The notes beneath the pieces are model-generated. The model made no database searches. It had not been told where the DNA came from and was given only the letters and a program-made list of their open reading frames with translations. From the NCBI RefSeq assembly GCF_016755875.1, contig NZ_BNED01000005.1, positions 2,356,001-2,420,000 on the forward strand: DNA of 64,000 nucleotides, given 5' to 3'. The DNA comes from Streptomyces spororaveus. Its GTDB lineage: Bacteria > Actinomycetota > Actinomycetes > Streptomycetales > Streptomycetaceae. Shown in pieces: positions 1-9,554 of the stretch (within the stretch, counting starts at the first letter, position 1; the number at the start of each line of letters is the position of its first letter). A program made the position numbers and the translations under genes.

Positions 1-186
1 GGGCGGACCTGCCAGTTCTCGGTCGAGGTCGACATACACCGCCCCGGGCAGGTGTCCTGCCTCGTAGGCGGGCCGCTGGTCAGGGCCGCCGAGCTGCCAG
101 CGGACGTCCAGCAGCACCGGCGGGCGGGGGCCCGCCAGCTCGTTCCTCAGTTCGGCGGCGGCGAGGGTCGCAGATTTCGCAGTCAT
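1..186 (-). CDS. Rhodanese / thiosulfate sulfurtransferase, N-terminal part (runs off the window)
   Basis: This is the first 62 residues of a rhodanese-type sulfurtransferase, which moves sulfane sulfur from thiosulfate or mercaptopyruvate to a thiophilic acceptor. The ATG lies at 186-184. The visible sequence has the family's N-terminal pattern: a strand ending in LLDVRW, followed by YEAGHLPGAVYVDLD, the CH2A-like motif that opens rhodanese domains of the SseA type. The active-site cysteine would lie beyond the window edge, so activity cannot be judged. It is divergent from the VOC gene, with about 176 bp between the two starts. Family assignment is secure; whether the protein has one or two rhodanese domains is unknown. 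Confidence 0.8.
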   Translation of the reverse strand, partial: MTAKSATLAAAELRNELAGPRPPVLLDVRWQLGGPDQRPAYEAGHLPGAVYVDLDRELAGPP

Positions 187-362
187 GCCGGTCATCTTCC
201 TCCCCGCCCGGCACCGGCGTAACAAGACCGTCATCGGGGGGCCGTACCGATCCGGTCAACTCCGTGACCGGCCCCCTCGACGCGGCCCGGTCGGGGCGCG
301 CCGAGTCGCCGGGAGTGGAAGCATCAGCACCGGTAAGCGCCACGACGGAGGAGACGGCTGAC

Positions 363-1148
363 ATGACCGAGGCAGCGGAAGCGATCCGGCGCACCCCCGG
401 TACCCCGTGCTGGGTGAGCCTCATGGTGCACGGCCTCGGGACCACCGAGGACTTCTACGCCGACCTGTTCGGCTGGGAGTACGAACCGGGGCCCGAGCAG
501 CTCGGCCCGTACGTCCGCGCGGTGCTGAACGGCCACGAGGTGGCCGGGATCGGCGAGATGCCGCCGGACCGGCATCTTCCGGTGGCCTGGACGACGTACC
601 TCGCCACGGACGACGCGGATGCCACCGCCGAGTCGGTGCGCGCCTGCGGCGGCACGGTCGCGGTGGGCCCGCTGGACGCCGGTATCGCGGGGCGGGTGGC
701 GATCTGCTCCGACCCGCTGGGCGCGATCTTCGGGCTGTGGCAGGCGCAGAGCCGGATGGGCACCCGGCCGCACGGCGAGCCGGGCACCCCCGTGTGGAAC
801 GAGCTGGTCACCCAGGACACCTCGACGGTCGGGAAGTTCTACGAGCACGTCTTCGGCCACGAGGCGCAGACGCACGCCACGGCCTCCGACGACTTCGACT
901 ACCAGACCCTGCACCTGGAGGGGAGGCCGGTGGCCGCCGTGCACGGCGTCGGCCGCTCGCTGCCGCACGACCGGGGGCCGCACTGGATGACGTACTTCGA
1001 GGTGGAGGACACCGATGCGGCGGCCGCCCGGGTCGTCGAGCTCGGCGGGCGCGTGGTCGACCCGCCCCGTGAGGGTCCGCGCGGCCGGCAGGCCACGGTC
1101 GCGGACCCGGAGGGCGCGGTGTTCGCCCTCGTACGGTCACGGCGCTGA
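363..1148 (+). CDS. VOC-superfamily (glyoxalase/bleomycin-resistance-like) protein with two VOC domains
   Basis: A 261-residue protein with two tandem vicinal-oxygen-chelate domains, roughly residues 15-125 and 140-258, each with the babbb pattern (GTPCWVSLMVHG...FYADLFGW, then GTPVWNELVTQD...FYEHVFGH). The doubled architecture resembles the actinobacterial CFP30B/27-kDa family, for which no substrate is established. The frame is open further upstream, but ATG 363 was chosen because a GGAGGAG ribosome-binding site sits about 7 nt before it. The metal-ligand positions are not clearly conserved in both halves, so a structural or binding role is as likely as catalysis. The last 12 bp overlap the 3' end of the convergent MFS gene. 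I infer no pathway. Confidence 0.8.
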   Translation: MTEAAEAIRRTPGTPCWVSLMVHGLGTTEDFYADLFGWEYEPGPEQLGPYVRAVLNGHEVAGIGEMPPDRHLPVAWTTYLATDDADATAESVRACGGTVAVGPLDAGIAGRVAICSDPLGAIFGLWQAQSRMGTRPHGEPGTPVWNELVTQDTSTVGKFYEHVFGHEAQTHATASDDFDYQTLHLEGRPVAAVHGVGRSLPHDRGPHWMTYFEVEDTDAAAARVVELGGRVVDPPREGPRGRQATVADPEGAVFALVRSRR

Positions 1149-2411
1149 CCTCGACACCCCCTGGCTCCCCGGAGTCCGCCCGAAGTGCCGGGCGGTGGGT
1201 ACGAGGGCGGCCGCGGCGGGTACGAGGAAGCAGGCCGCGGCACACACGGCGAGGACCGGGGTGGCGCCGAAGGTGCCGATGGCCGGGGCGATGAGGGCGA
1301 GGCCGGCCGGGGCGAGCCCGTAGGACAGCAGGAAGTCCAGCGAGGAGACGCGGGCGAGCTTGTCCGGGGCGACCTCGCGCTGGGTGGCCGTGAACCAGGG
1401 CACGTTGAACAGCTCGATCCCGATTCCGGCCACGACGTAGGCCGCGATCACCACGGCCGGGTGGACCGGAAGCATCAGGCTCAGCGGCGCGAAGCCGTAG
1501 GAGGCCAGGCCGGCGAAGGCGCTCCAGCCCTGGGAGCGGGGCCGTCGGCGGGCGGTGAGCAGGGCCCCGCCGAGCGCGCCCACGGTGTAGGCGGTCATGG
1601 CCGCGGCCATGACCCACCCGGTGCCGTAGCGGTCGCGGCTGACGAGGGGCAGGGCCACGCCGGTGGCGGAGTAGCCCAGCGCGATCACGGCGGTCAGGGC
1701 GCCGAGTCCGGCGAGGAACCAGGGGTGGCGGCGGGCCTCGCGTATGCCGTCGACGAACTCGGCGCGCAGGGATGCGCGCGGTGCGGAACTCTGTGATCCG
1801 GGGACCGTGGCGCCGCGGCCCGGCAGGAGGGCGGCGACCAGCCAGAGCAATCCGATGCCCAGCAGCAGTGTCCCCGTGCCGACGAACGACGCGAGCAGGG
1901 CCGTCATGGTGGGGCCCGCCAGCGTGGAGGTCCGTACCGCCATGGTCATGGCGGCATTGGCCTGCTGCCTGCGGTCCGCGGCGACGACCTCGGCGGTGAG
2001 CGCCTGGAAGGCGGGGCGGCAGGCCCCCTGGCCGGCGCCCGCGAGGGCCGCGGCCAGGGTCATCACCAGCAGCGACCGGCCGAGGCCCAGGGCGAGGAGC
2101 GGGGCGGCGGCCGCGGCCGCGAGCGCGGACCAGAGCACGACGGCCCGGCGCGAGTGACGGTCGGCCAGCACCCCGCCGACGGCGACGGCCGCGAGGAAGC
2201 CGGCGGTGCGGGCCGCGAGGACCAGGCCCAGGCCGGCCGCGCCGAGTTCACGGTGCAGGACGGCGAGGCCCAGAACGAAGGGCAGGGCCCAGGTCGCGAG
2301 TCCGGAGGCGGTGCTGCCCGCCCACAGGCGCAGGAAGGCCGGGTCGCGCAGGACGGAGCGGGTGGGCGGTGGGGCGGTCCTGGGCGTCGTGGGGGCGGGT
2401 GTGGTCGCCAT
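1137..2411 (-). CDS. MFS transporter, EntS-like exporter family
   Basis: A 424-residue major-facilitator protein with about 11-12 hydrophobic segments and the MFS cytoplasmic loop signature after the second helix (GGVLADRHSRR). Its organisation resembles the MFS_3/EntS group, which includes exporters of enterobactin and other siderophores. A GAGGAG ribosome-binding site precedes ATG 2411. It is transcribed away from a metal-type ABC importer operon, with the Fur/Zur-like palindrome (2478-2498) between them. Export plus import around one shared operator suggests it secretes the chelator that the ABC system retrieves. That role is inferred; the sequence alone supports only an MFS efflux pump. 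Its 3' end overlaps the VOC gene by 12 bp. Confidence 0.85.
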   Translation of the reverse strand: MATTPAPTTPRTAPPPTRSVLRDPAFLRLWAGSTASGLATWALPFVLGLAVLHRELGAAGLGLVLAARTAGFLAAVAVGGVLADRHSRRAVVLWSALAAAAAAPLLALGLGRSLLVMTLAAALAGAGQGACRPAFQALTAEVVAADRRQQANAAMTMAVRTSTLAGPTMTALLASFVGTGTLLLGIGLLWLVAALLPGRGATVPGSQSSAPRASLRAEFVDGIREARRHPWFLAGLGALTAVIALGYSATGVALPLVSRDRYGTGWVMAAAMTAYTVGALGGALLTARRRPRSQGWSAFAGLASYGFAPLSLMLPVHPAVVIAAYVVAGIGIELFNVPWFTATQREVAPDKLARVSSLDFLLSYGLAPAGLALIAPAIGTFGATPVLAVCAAACFLVPAAAALVPTARHFGRTPGSQGVSRSAP

Positions 2412-2477
2412 GGGGGGTGCTCCTCGTTCGTCGGCCGGTGCCGGGTCGCGGTTCGGCGAACCCCGACCCGGGGGTGT

Positions 2478-2498
2478 TAATGAAAACGATAACCATTA
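2478..2498. promoter_or_regulatory. Fur-family (Zur-like) operator between exporter and importer operons
   Basis: An AT-rich island in very GC-rich DNA carries the inverted repeat TAATG-N11-CATTA, with inner sequence TGAAAACGATAACCA. This resembles actinobacterial Zur boxes (core TGAAAAT-n-ATTTTCA) far more than the DmdR iron box. TACAGT at 2497-2502 could be the overlapping -10 of the rightward promoter. The site lies 66 bp before the MFS start and 70 bp before the binding-protein start, so it could repress both. The inner arms are imperfect, so the choice between Zur and another Fur-type regulator is not settled. Confidence 0.55.
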
Positions 2499-2567
2499 CA
2501 GTACTCTGTGACGCGGCACCCCTGCCCCGGTGCACGACCACACCCACGCCCCCAGACCGGAGAACCC

Positions 2568-3602
2568 ATGCGCCAACGCGCCCGGATCGGCATCCCCTTC
2601 GCACTCGTACTCGCCCTCACCCTCGCCACCACGGGCTGCTCGACCGCCACCGACGACCGCGCGCCGAAGGGCGAACCGGCCGCCCGGACGGCGGCGTTCG
2701 GCAGCTGCGGGCGGCAGCTCTCCTTCGACCGGCCCCCGCGGCGCGCCGTCGCCCTGGACCAGACCTCGACCGAGACCCTGCTGGAACTGGGACTCCAGGA
2801 CCGGATGGCCGGAACGGCCAACCTCAAGACGAAGATCCCCGCGCAGTACCAGGACGCCTACGCCAAGGTCCCGGTCATCGCCCCCAAGATCGCCACCGGC
2901 GAGCAACTGCGTGCGGCCACCCCCGACTTCGTGATGGCCGCCTCCGGCGACCTCTACACGAAGGACCGCGCCGGCACCCGCGAGGAACTGGCCGCCCTGG
3001 GGGTTCCCGCCTTCGTCAGCGCCGTGGACTGCCCGCAGCACGACGAGGCCGGAAGGACACCCTTCGAACTGCTCTTCTCCGACTACGAGCGGCTCGGCGA
3101 GGTCTTCGGCCGCACGGAGCGGGCCGGCCGGCTCGCCCGGGAGCAGCGCGCCGCCGTCGCCGCGGCCGGCGCGAACGCCGCCGGGGCCACCGCCCGGGAC
3201 GGGAGGCGGCCCACGGTCGTCTACCTCTACTCGGTCTTCAACGGCATGCCCTACGTCGCGGGCCGGACCGGCCTGCCCGGCGAGATGAGCCGGATCGTCG
3301 GCGCGAAGAACGCCTTCGACGACGTGGCCGAGGACTGGCCGGAGGTCTCGTGGGAGCAAGTCGCCGCCCGCGACCCGGATTTCATCGTGATCGGGGATCT
3401 GAGCGAGCGCGGCCGGCCGGGCGACAGCGCCGCCGAGAAGCGCGCCGCGATGGCCGCGGACCCGGTGGTCTCCCGACTGGCGGCGGTCCGCGAGAACAGG
3501 ATCATCGAGGTGCCGGGCATCGAACTGGACCCCTCCGTACGCTCCGTGCACGCCCTGGGGCTGCTGGCGGCGGGCATGAAGGACCTCGGGTATGTCCGCT
3601 GA
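2568..3602 (+). CDS. ABC transporter substrate-binding lipoprotein, FecB/FhuD-like
   Basis: A 344-residue binding lipoprotein. It starts with a basic n-region and hydrophobic stretch ending in TTGCS, so Cys24 is the probable lipidated residue. The mature part has the class III bilobed fold typical of siderophore/cobalamin/haem-type binders (RAVALDQTSTETLLELG near the start; the helix backbone between lobes; VSWEQVAARDPDFIVIGD in the second lobe). ATG 2568 was preferred over earlier in-frame starts because it gives a proper signal peptide and has GGAG nearby. It is the first gene of an operon downstream of a Fur/Zur-like site, and its stop overlaps the permease by 11 nt. A metal chelate is the likely ligand, not a free ion. 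Confidence 0.85.
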   Translation: MRQRARIGIPFALVLALTLATTGCSTATDDRAPKGEPAARTAAFGSCGRQLSFDRPPRRAVALDQTSTETLLELGLQDRMAGTANLKTKIPAQYQDAYAKVPVIAPKIATGEQLRAATPDFVMAASGDLYTKDRAGTREELAALGVPAFVSAVDCPQHDEAGRTPFELLFSDYERLGEVFGRTERAGRLAREQRAAVAAAGANAAGATARDGRRPTVVYLYSVFNGMPYVAGRTGLPGEMSRIVGAKNAFDDVAEDWPEVSWEQVAARDPDFIVIGDLSERGRPGDSAAEKRAAMAADPVVSRLAAVRENRIIEVPGIELDPSVRSVHALGLLAAGMKDLGYVR

Positions 3603-4707
3603 CCCGCGGGCCGTGGACCTGCTGCTTCCCGCCGCCCGGGAGGTCCGGGTGGACGCGCCGCCCCCGCCGCCGCGGGCCGGACGGTCCGGTGGACCGGCCC
3701 GTGCGGGGCTGTTCCTCGCCGGAGCGCTCGTCCTGGCCGCCTCGGTGGCGGCAGGCACCCGTATCGGCAGCGCCGACGTGGGATGGACCGACCTCGGCCG
3801 GGCGCTCGGGGCCCGGCTGGGGCTGGGCACCGAACCGCTGCCGCCGCTGCTGGACTCGCTCGTCTGGGACCTGCGGCTGCCCCGGGTGCTGATGGCGGCC
3901 CTGGTCGGTGCCTCGCTCGCGGTGTGCGGCACCGTGCTGCAGGCCGTCACCCGCAACGCGCTGGCCGACCCGTACCTGCTCGGCGTGTCCTCGGGCGCCT
4001 CGGCCGGGGCCGTCGCCGTGGCCGTCCTGCCCTTGTCCGGGCTGGGCGCCCAAACCCTCGGGATCACCGGCGGCGCCCTCGTCGGCGCCCTGCTCTCCTT
4101 CGGCCTGCTGCTGGTGCTGCTGCGCCGTACGGGCCTGGACTCGGTCCGCATCGTCCTCACCGGAGTGGTCGTCGGACAGCTCTTCACCGCGCTGACCTCG
4201 CTCGTCCTGATGGCCTCGGCCGACGCCGACACCACGCGCGCCCTCACCCACTGGCTGCTGGGCTCGATGGCGCCGGCCCGCTGGGACGCCGTCGCGGTCT
4301 GCGCGGTCGTCACCCCGCTCGGACTGGCGGCCGCCTGGCTGTGCGCGAACGCCCTCGACGGCCTCGCGTTCGGCGCGGACACCGCCGCGTCGCTGGGGAT
4401 CGGCGTACGGCGCACCCGGATGCTGCTGCTCGTGATGACGGCCGTGCTGACCTCGGTGGCGGTGGCCACCGTCGGCGCCATCGGCTTCGTCGGGCTGATC
4501 GTCCCGCACGGGGTGCGTCTGCTGGCCGGTCCGCTGCACCGGGTGCTGCTCCCCCACGCGGCGCTCGCGGGCGCGGTGTTCCTCGTGTGGACCGACGCCC
4601 TGGCGCGCGCCGCCTTCGCACCGCGTGAGATACCGGTCGGCGTGATCACCGCGCTGCTCGGTGTACCGCTGTTCCTGCTCGTCCTGCGCAGGAGGGGTGA
4701 GCTGTGA
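3592..4707 (+). CDS. FecCD-family ABC transporter permease
   Basis: A 371-residue membrane permease of the BtuC/FecCD type, forming the translocation channel for a metal chelate. It shows about ten hydrophobic helices and the family signatures PRVLMAALVGASLAVCG near residue 95, NALADPYLLGVSSGAS in the middle, and GFVGLIVPHGVRLL near residue 300, the segment that contacts the ATPase. The start lies 11 nt inside the binding-protein gene with AAGGAC upstream, and the stop overlaps the ATPase start as GTGA. The N-terminal 35 residues are Pro/Arg-rich and absent in many relatives, so a later start is possible. One permease gene is present, so it presumably works as a homodimer. Confidence 0.9.
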   Translation: MSADPRAVDLLLPAAREVRVDAPPPPPRAGRSGGPARAGLFLAGALVLAASVAAGTRIGSADVGWTDLGRALGARLGLGTEPLPPLLDSLVWDLRLPRVLMAALVGASLAVCGTVLQAVTRNALADPYLLGVSSGASAGAVAVAVLPLSGLGAQTLGITGGALVGALLSFGLLLVLLRRTGLDSVRIVLTGVVVGQLFTALTSLVLMASADADTTRALTHWLLGSMAPARWDAVAVCAVVTPLGLAAAWLCANALDGLAFGADTAASLGIGVRRTRMLLLVMTAVLTSVAVATVGAIGFVGLIVPHGVRLLAGPLHRVLLPHAALAGAVFLVWTDALARAAFAPREIPVGVITALLGVPLFLLVLRRRGEL

Positions 4708-5542
4708 GGATCACCGCCGAAGGGCTGAGCTGGTCGGCCGCCGGCACGCCCGTCGTCCGCGGGGCCGGCCTGGACATCGCGCCGGGCGAGACGGTCGGAC
4801 TGCTCGGCCCCAACGGCTGCGGCAAGTCCTCGCTCCTGCGCTGCCTGGCCGGGCTGCGCGTGCCCGACGCGGGCACGGTGCGCTACGACGGCCGGTCGAT
4901 ACGGGACTGGAGCGCCCGCCGGATCGCCCGCCGGATCGCCTTCGTGGAACAGGACTCCGCATTCGACACCGACCTGCGCGTCGCCGACGTGGTGGGGCTG
5001 GGGCGGACCCCCTTCCGCGACCCCTGGCGCGGCCCGGACGCCACCGACCGGGCGGTGGTCGCCGCCGCGCTGGACCGCGTCGGCCTCACCGCGCTCGCCG
5101 GGCGCTCCTGGAAGGGCCTGTCGGGCGGCGAGCGGCAGCGTGCCCACATCGCCCGCGCGTTCGCCCAGCAGCCGTACGCCCTGCTCCTCGACGAGCCCAC
5201 CAACCACCTGGACGTCAAGCACCAGTTGGAGCTCATGGAACTGCTCGCAGGCACCGGGCAGACGGTGCTGGTCGCGCTGCACGACCTCACCCTGGCCGCC
5301 CGCCACTGCGACCGGCTGCTGCTCATGCACGAGGGCCGCCTGATCGCCTCCGGCACCCCGGCCGCCGTACTCACCGCCGAGCACCTCGCCCGGGTCTTCG
5401 GGGTCGACGCCGAACTGACCACCGACGCCACGGGCCGTCCCTCGGTGTCCTACCGAGGCCCGCTCCGCACCACCGCGGCCGCGCCCGCGGCCGTGCCCAC
5501 AGCCGTGCCCGACCCCGCCCCCGCACTCCGACAAGGAACGTC

Positions 5543-5546
<4 letters not shown>
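4704..5546 (+). CDS. ABC transporter ATP-binding protein, FecE-like
   Basis: A 280-residue ABC ATPase that energises the neighbouring FecCD permease. The Walker A motif is GPNGCGKSS (around residue 37), the Q-loop follows at FVEQDS, the signature is LSGGERQR, Walker B is LLLDEPTNHLD and the H-loop is ALHDL. All catalytic motifs are intact. It starts with GTG at 4704, overlapping the permease stop, and ends in an ATGA overlap with the DUF4213/DUF364 gene, so the genes are translationally coupled. The last 30 residues are Ala/Pro/Thr-rich and not part of the core fold. Import of a metal-chelate complex is supported by subfamily and context. Confidence 0.92.
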
Positions 5547-6405
<859 letters not shown>

Positions 6406-6409
<4 letters not shown>

Positions 6410-7449
6410 TCGCGCCCGCCTCCCGCCACGGCGCCGGGCACGCCTCCTGCCACCACGGCGAGATCCTCCAGGGCGTCTTCCTCGACGCCGCCGGACGCCG
6501 GTGCGCCGGCCTGGTCACCCTGCCGATGACCGGGCCGGCCGGCCGGGCCGAGTTCACCCGGCATCCCGGCACCCCGCCGGAGCAGCTCACCGTCCTGCCG
6601 GGGGACCGTACGAAGGCCGCCCGCGCCGCGGCACTCGCCGTCGAGGAGTGCGCGGCGCGGCGCCGGGAGCCGCCCTGCGGAGGGAAGTTGCGGATCGCCG
6701 GCGACATCCCGGTGGGCCTCGGCATGGGCAGCTCCACCAGCGATGTCATCGCCGCCGTACGGGCGGTCGCGGACTCCTACGGGGTGCGGCTGGCGCCCGG
6801 TACCGTCGCCCGGCTGGCGGTGCGCGCCGAACAGGCCTGCGACCCGCTGATGCTGGACGCCCGCCCGGTGCTCTTCGCCCAGCGCGAGGGGCGGGTGCTG
6901 GAGGTCCTCGGCCCCCGCCTGCCGCCCCTCGTCGTCGTGGGCTGCGCCCTGGGCGGGGGCGCGCCCGTGGACACCCTCGCCCTGCCGGACCCCGCGTACG
7001 ACGAGGGCGACGTACGCGCCTTCGAGCGGCTGCGCACCCTGCTGCGGCGGGCCGTGGCCACCGGCGACGCGGCCCTGCTGGGCCAGGTCGCGACCGCCAG
7101 TGCGCGGCGGGGCCAACAGCTGCTGCGCCATGCGGAGTTCGACACGGTCGCCGACATCGGCCGGCGGCTGGGGGCCCTCGGGGTCCAGATCGCGCACAGC
7201 GGCGCGGTGGCCGGTCTGCTCCTCGACCCGGCGGCCCCGGGCCTGGACCGGCGGATCCGTGGCTGCGTACGGGCCCTGAAGGGCAACGGCATCGCCGTGA
7301 CCCGCGTCTTCCCGACCTTCCCGCCCATCCCGGCCTTCCCGGCCTTCCCGACGACCAAGGAGTTCCCGAGTGGACCAGCACATCGCCGAGGCCATCGGCC
7401 GGCCCGACCTGATACGCCTCGACGACCGGCTCGTCTGCCTGCGCTTTGA
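6406..7449 (+). CDS. GHMP-family small-molecule kinase (PduX/L-threonine-kinase-like)
   Basis: A 347-residue GHMP kinase. The N-terminus carries GHASCHHGEILQGVF, which resembles the opening motif of PduX-type L-threonine kinases; the ATP-binding loop is IPVGLGMGSSTSD (around residue 107), and motif 3 is IAHSGAVAGLL. PduX phosphorylates L-threonine for cobamide assembly, but no cobamide gene is nearby; here the next gene is a PLP beta-replacement-type enzyme, so I infer phosphorylation of serine or threonine hydroxyl. The GTG start overlaps the previous stop (GTGA). The C-terminal tail is odd: five 9-nt repeats give a Phe/Pro-rich stretch, and the last 80 nt overlap the next gene, so the original stop may have been lost. 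Confidence 0.75.
7309..7353 (+). repeat. Five tandem 9-nt repeats (TTCCCGRCC-like) at the end of the kinase gene
   Basis: Five consecutive units (ttcccgacc, ttcccgccc, atcccggcc, ttcccggcc, ttcccgacg) encode the Phe-Pro-rich tail just before the ribosome-binding site of the PLP enzyme. The divergence between units suggests an old expansion that carried the kinase frame into the next gene. Confidence 0.85.
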
Positions 7450-8380
7450 GACCATGAAGGTCGTCTCCGCCCTCGCCGCGGTGCGCCACCTGCTCGACAC
7501 CGGGGTGGTGCGGCCCGGGGACACCCTCCTGGACAGCTCCAGCGGGATCTACGCGTACGCCCTCGCGCTGGCCTGTCACCGCCACGGCATGCGCTGCCAC
7601 ATCGTCGGCTCGACGACCGTCGACCGCACGCTGTGCGCCCAACTGGCGGTGTTCGGGGCGACGCTGGAGCGGATGGAGCCCTGCGACGATCTGAAGCTGG
7701 ACCAGAAGCGGCGGGTCGAGCGCATCCACGAGATCCTCGCGGAGCACCCCGAGTACCACTGGATGCGGCAGTACCACGACGACATCCACTACCTGGGCTA
7801 CCGGGCGGTGGCGGAGCGGATCCGGCCGGCGGTGGGCGGGGGTGGCCTGACCCTGGTCGGCGGGGTCGGCTCGGGCGCCTCGACCGGGGCGCTGGCCCGC
7901 TATCTGCGGGAGGACCGCGCCGACGTCGAACTCGTCGGCGTGCAGCCCTTCGGCAGCGTCACCTTCGGCGCCGGACACGTCGCCGACCCCGAGATCATCA
8001 TCGCCGGGATCGGCAGCTCCATCCCCTTCGGGAACGTCAGCCACGCGTCGTACGACACGCTCCACTGGATCTCCTTCGACGCCGCCCTGTCCGGCAGCGT
8101 CGACCTGCTGCGGCGGCACGCGGTGTTCGCGGGCCTGTCCACCGGGGCCGGCTACCTCGCCGCCCGCTGGGAACGGGCCCGGGCCCCGGAGCGTACGGTC
8201 CTCTTCATCGCCGCCGACACCGGCCACCGGTACGTGGACAGCGTGTACGCCCGCCACCACGAGGCGGCACCCGTCGACTCCCTGATACCGCGCCAGGTCA
8301 CGAACCGGGCCGAACTCGCGCTCCCCTGGTCCCGGATGGACTGGAACCGGGCCCTCGGCGAAGTCCCGCCCTATGCCTGA
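7370..8380 (+). CDS. PLP-dependent cysteine-synthase-like (fold type II) enzyme
   Basis: A 336-residue fold-type-II PLP enzyme related to cysteine synthase, cystathionine beta-synthase and SbnA. The catalytic lysine is probably Lys30 in FETMK; the usual TSGNTG substrate loop reads SSSGIYA (residues 57-62), and the phosphate-binding glycine loop is GGVGSGASTGALARYL. The altered substrate loop argues against ordinary cysteine synthesis. GTG 7370 has AAGGAG upstream. As last gene of the operon behind a GHMP kinase, it could displace phosphate from an O-phospho-amino acid with an amine nucleophile, as SbnA does in staphyloferrin B synthesis. Its 3' end overlaps the convergent regulator by 10 nt. 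Fold and cofactor are secure; the substrates are unknown. Confidence 0.8.
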   Translation: MDQHIAEAIGRPDLIRLDDRLVCLRFETMKVVSALAAVRHLLDTGVVRPGDTLLDSSSGIYAYALALACHRHGMRCHIVGSTTVDRTLCAQLAVFGATLERMEPCDDLKLDQKRRVERIHEILAEHPEYHWMRQYHDDIHYLGYRAVAERIRPAVGGGGLTLVGGVGSGASTGALARYLREDRADVELVGVQPFGSVTFGAGHVADPEIIIAGIGSSIPFGNVSHASYDTLHWISFDAALSGSVDLLRRHAVFAGLSTGAGYLAARWERARAPERTVLFIAADTGHRYVDSVYARHHEAAPVDSLIPRQVTNRAELALPWSRMDWNRALGEVPPYA

Positions 8381-9312
8381 AAGGTGCGCCGGTAGGCGTG
8401 CGGACTGGTTCCCGTGAGGCGCTTGAAGCGCTCCCGGAACGCGGTGGGAGAACCGAACCCGACCTGCGCGGCGATCCGTTCGACGGGGTGGGCGGTGGTC
8501 TCCAGCAGGTACTGCGCCTGCCGGATCCGGGCCCGGTGCAGCCACTGCAGCGGCGAGGTGCCGGTCTGTTCGCGGAAGCGCCGGTTGAGGGTCCGGACGC
8601 TCATGCCGCCCTGTGCGGCGACGTCGTCAAGGGTGAGGTCGCGCCGGACGTTGTCCTCCATCCAGCGCAGGAGCGGCTCCAGCACCGATCCGCGCGGGGC
8701 CGGCGGCTGGTCGTGCACGATGAACTGGGCCTGCCCGCCGTCGCGTTCCAGCGGCATGACGGACAGCCGGGCGGCGTCCGCGGCCACCGCCGAGCCGAGG
8801 TCGCGCCGGATCATGTGCAGGCACAGGTCCAGTCCGGCGGCGGCGCCGGCCGAGGTGAGCAGCTGCCCGTTGTCGACGTAGAGCACCCCCGGGTCCACCT
8901 CGACGGCGGGGTGGAGCGCGGCGAGCAGCCCGGCGGCCGACCAGTGGGTGGTGACCCGCAGACCGTCCAGGAGTCCGGTGGCGGCCAGGACGAAGGCGCC
9001 CACACAGATGGAGGCGATCCTGGTTCCCCGTGCGGCGGCCTGCCGCAGCGCGTCGAGGACCTCCTCGGGCACGGGCGCCGCGGGGTCGGCCACACCGGGC
9101 ACGATGATCGTGTCCGCCTCGGCCAGCTCCGTCAGCGGCCACGGCGCGCGCAGCACGAAAGCCCCGGCGTCGACCTCCTCGGCAGGTGCGCAGACACGGA
9201 CCCGGTAGGCCGGACGGCCGTCGGGAAGCCGGGTCCGCGCGAACACCTCGATCGGGGTGGACAGGTCGAACGGAATCACACCGTCCAGGGCGAGCACGAC
9301 CACGGTATGCAT
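8371..9312 (-). CDS. GlxA-family transcriptional regulator (DJ-1/PfpI domain + AraC HTH)
   Basis: A 313-residue regulator. The N-terminal 180 residues form a DJ-1/PfpI amidase-like sensor (VVVLALDGVIPFDLSTPIEV; nucleophile-elbow-like SICVGAFVLAATG). The C-terminal 100 residues form a double AraC helix-turn-helix (LDDVAAQGGMSVRTLNRRF and VERIAAQVGFGSPTAFRERF). ATG 9312 gives the usual GlxA start (MHTVVVLAL); the longer upstream frame lacks a matching N-terminus. Such regulators usually activate nearby metabolic or efflux genes. The divergent neighbour is a two-gene membrane-protein unit about 240 bp away, a plausible target. The sensed ligand is unknown. Confidence 0.88.
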   Translation of the reverse strand: MHTVVVLALDGVIPFDLSTPIEVFARTRLPDGRPAYRVRVCAPAEEVDAGAFVLRAPWPLTELAEADTIIVPGVADPAAPVPEEVLDALRQAAARGTRIASICVGAFVLAATGLLDGLRVTTHWSAAGLLAALHPAVEVDPGVLYVDNGQLLTSAGAAAGLDLCLHMIRRDLGSAVAADAARLSVMPLERDGGQAQFIVHDQPPAPRGSVLEPLLRWMEDNVRRDLTLDDVAAQGGMSVRTLNRRFREQTGTSPLQWLHRARIRQAQYLLETTAHPVERIAAQVGFGSPTAFRERFKRLTGTSPHAYRRTFQA

Positions 9313-9554
9313 GGCCCGACGATAGCCGGGCGCGGCACCGGCCTCTCCCCTGGATACCGTCACGGCGGATGATTCCCCCCAGGTCACAGCCGTCCGTCGG
9401 GCCCATGCCGCCGTTGGCCATAATCCGTTGGTTGATGGCATTCCAGCCGCTTCCGGTGTCTGTGAACCACAACTAGCGTCGGTGTCCACCCCCACCGGCC
9501 CGGTTCCCGCGGCCGTCCGACACCCGTCCGCTCCCGACCACCTGGATCACGCAC

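Noticed and set aside
2478..2498. DmdR1-type iron box
   Set aside because: The site lacks the TTAGGTTAGG half-site pattern; a Fur/Zur-type palindrome fits better.
2496..5534. 1,012-codon open frame on the minus strand opposite the ABC importer genes
   Set aside because: It is antisense to three strongly recognisable genes and its translation is low-complexity Gly/Arg/Pro-rich, a shadow caused by high GC third-position bias.
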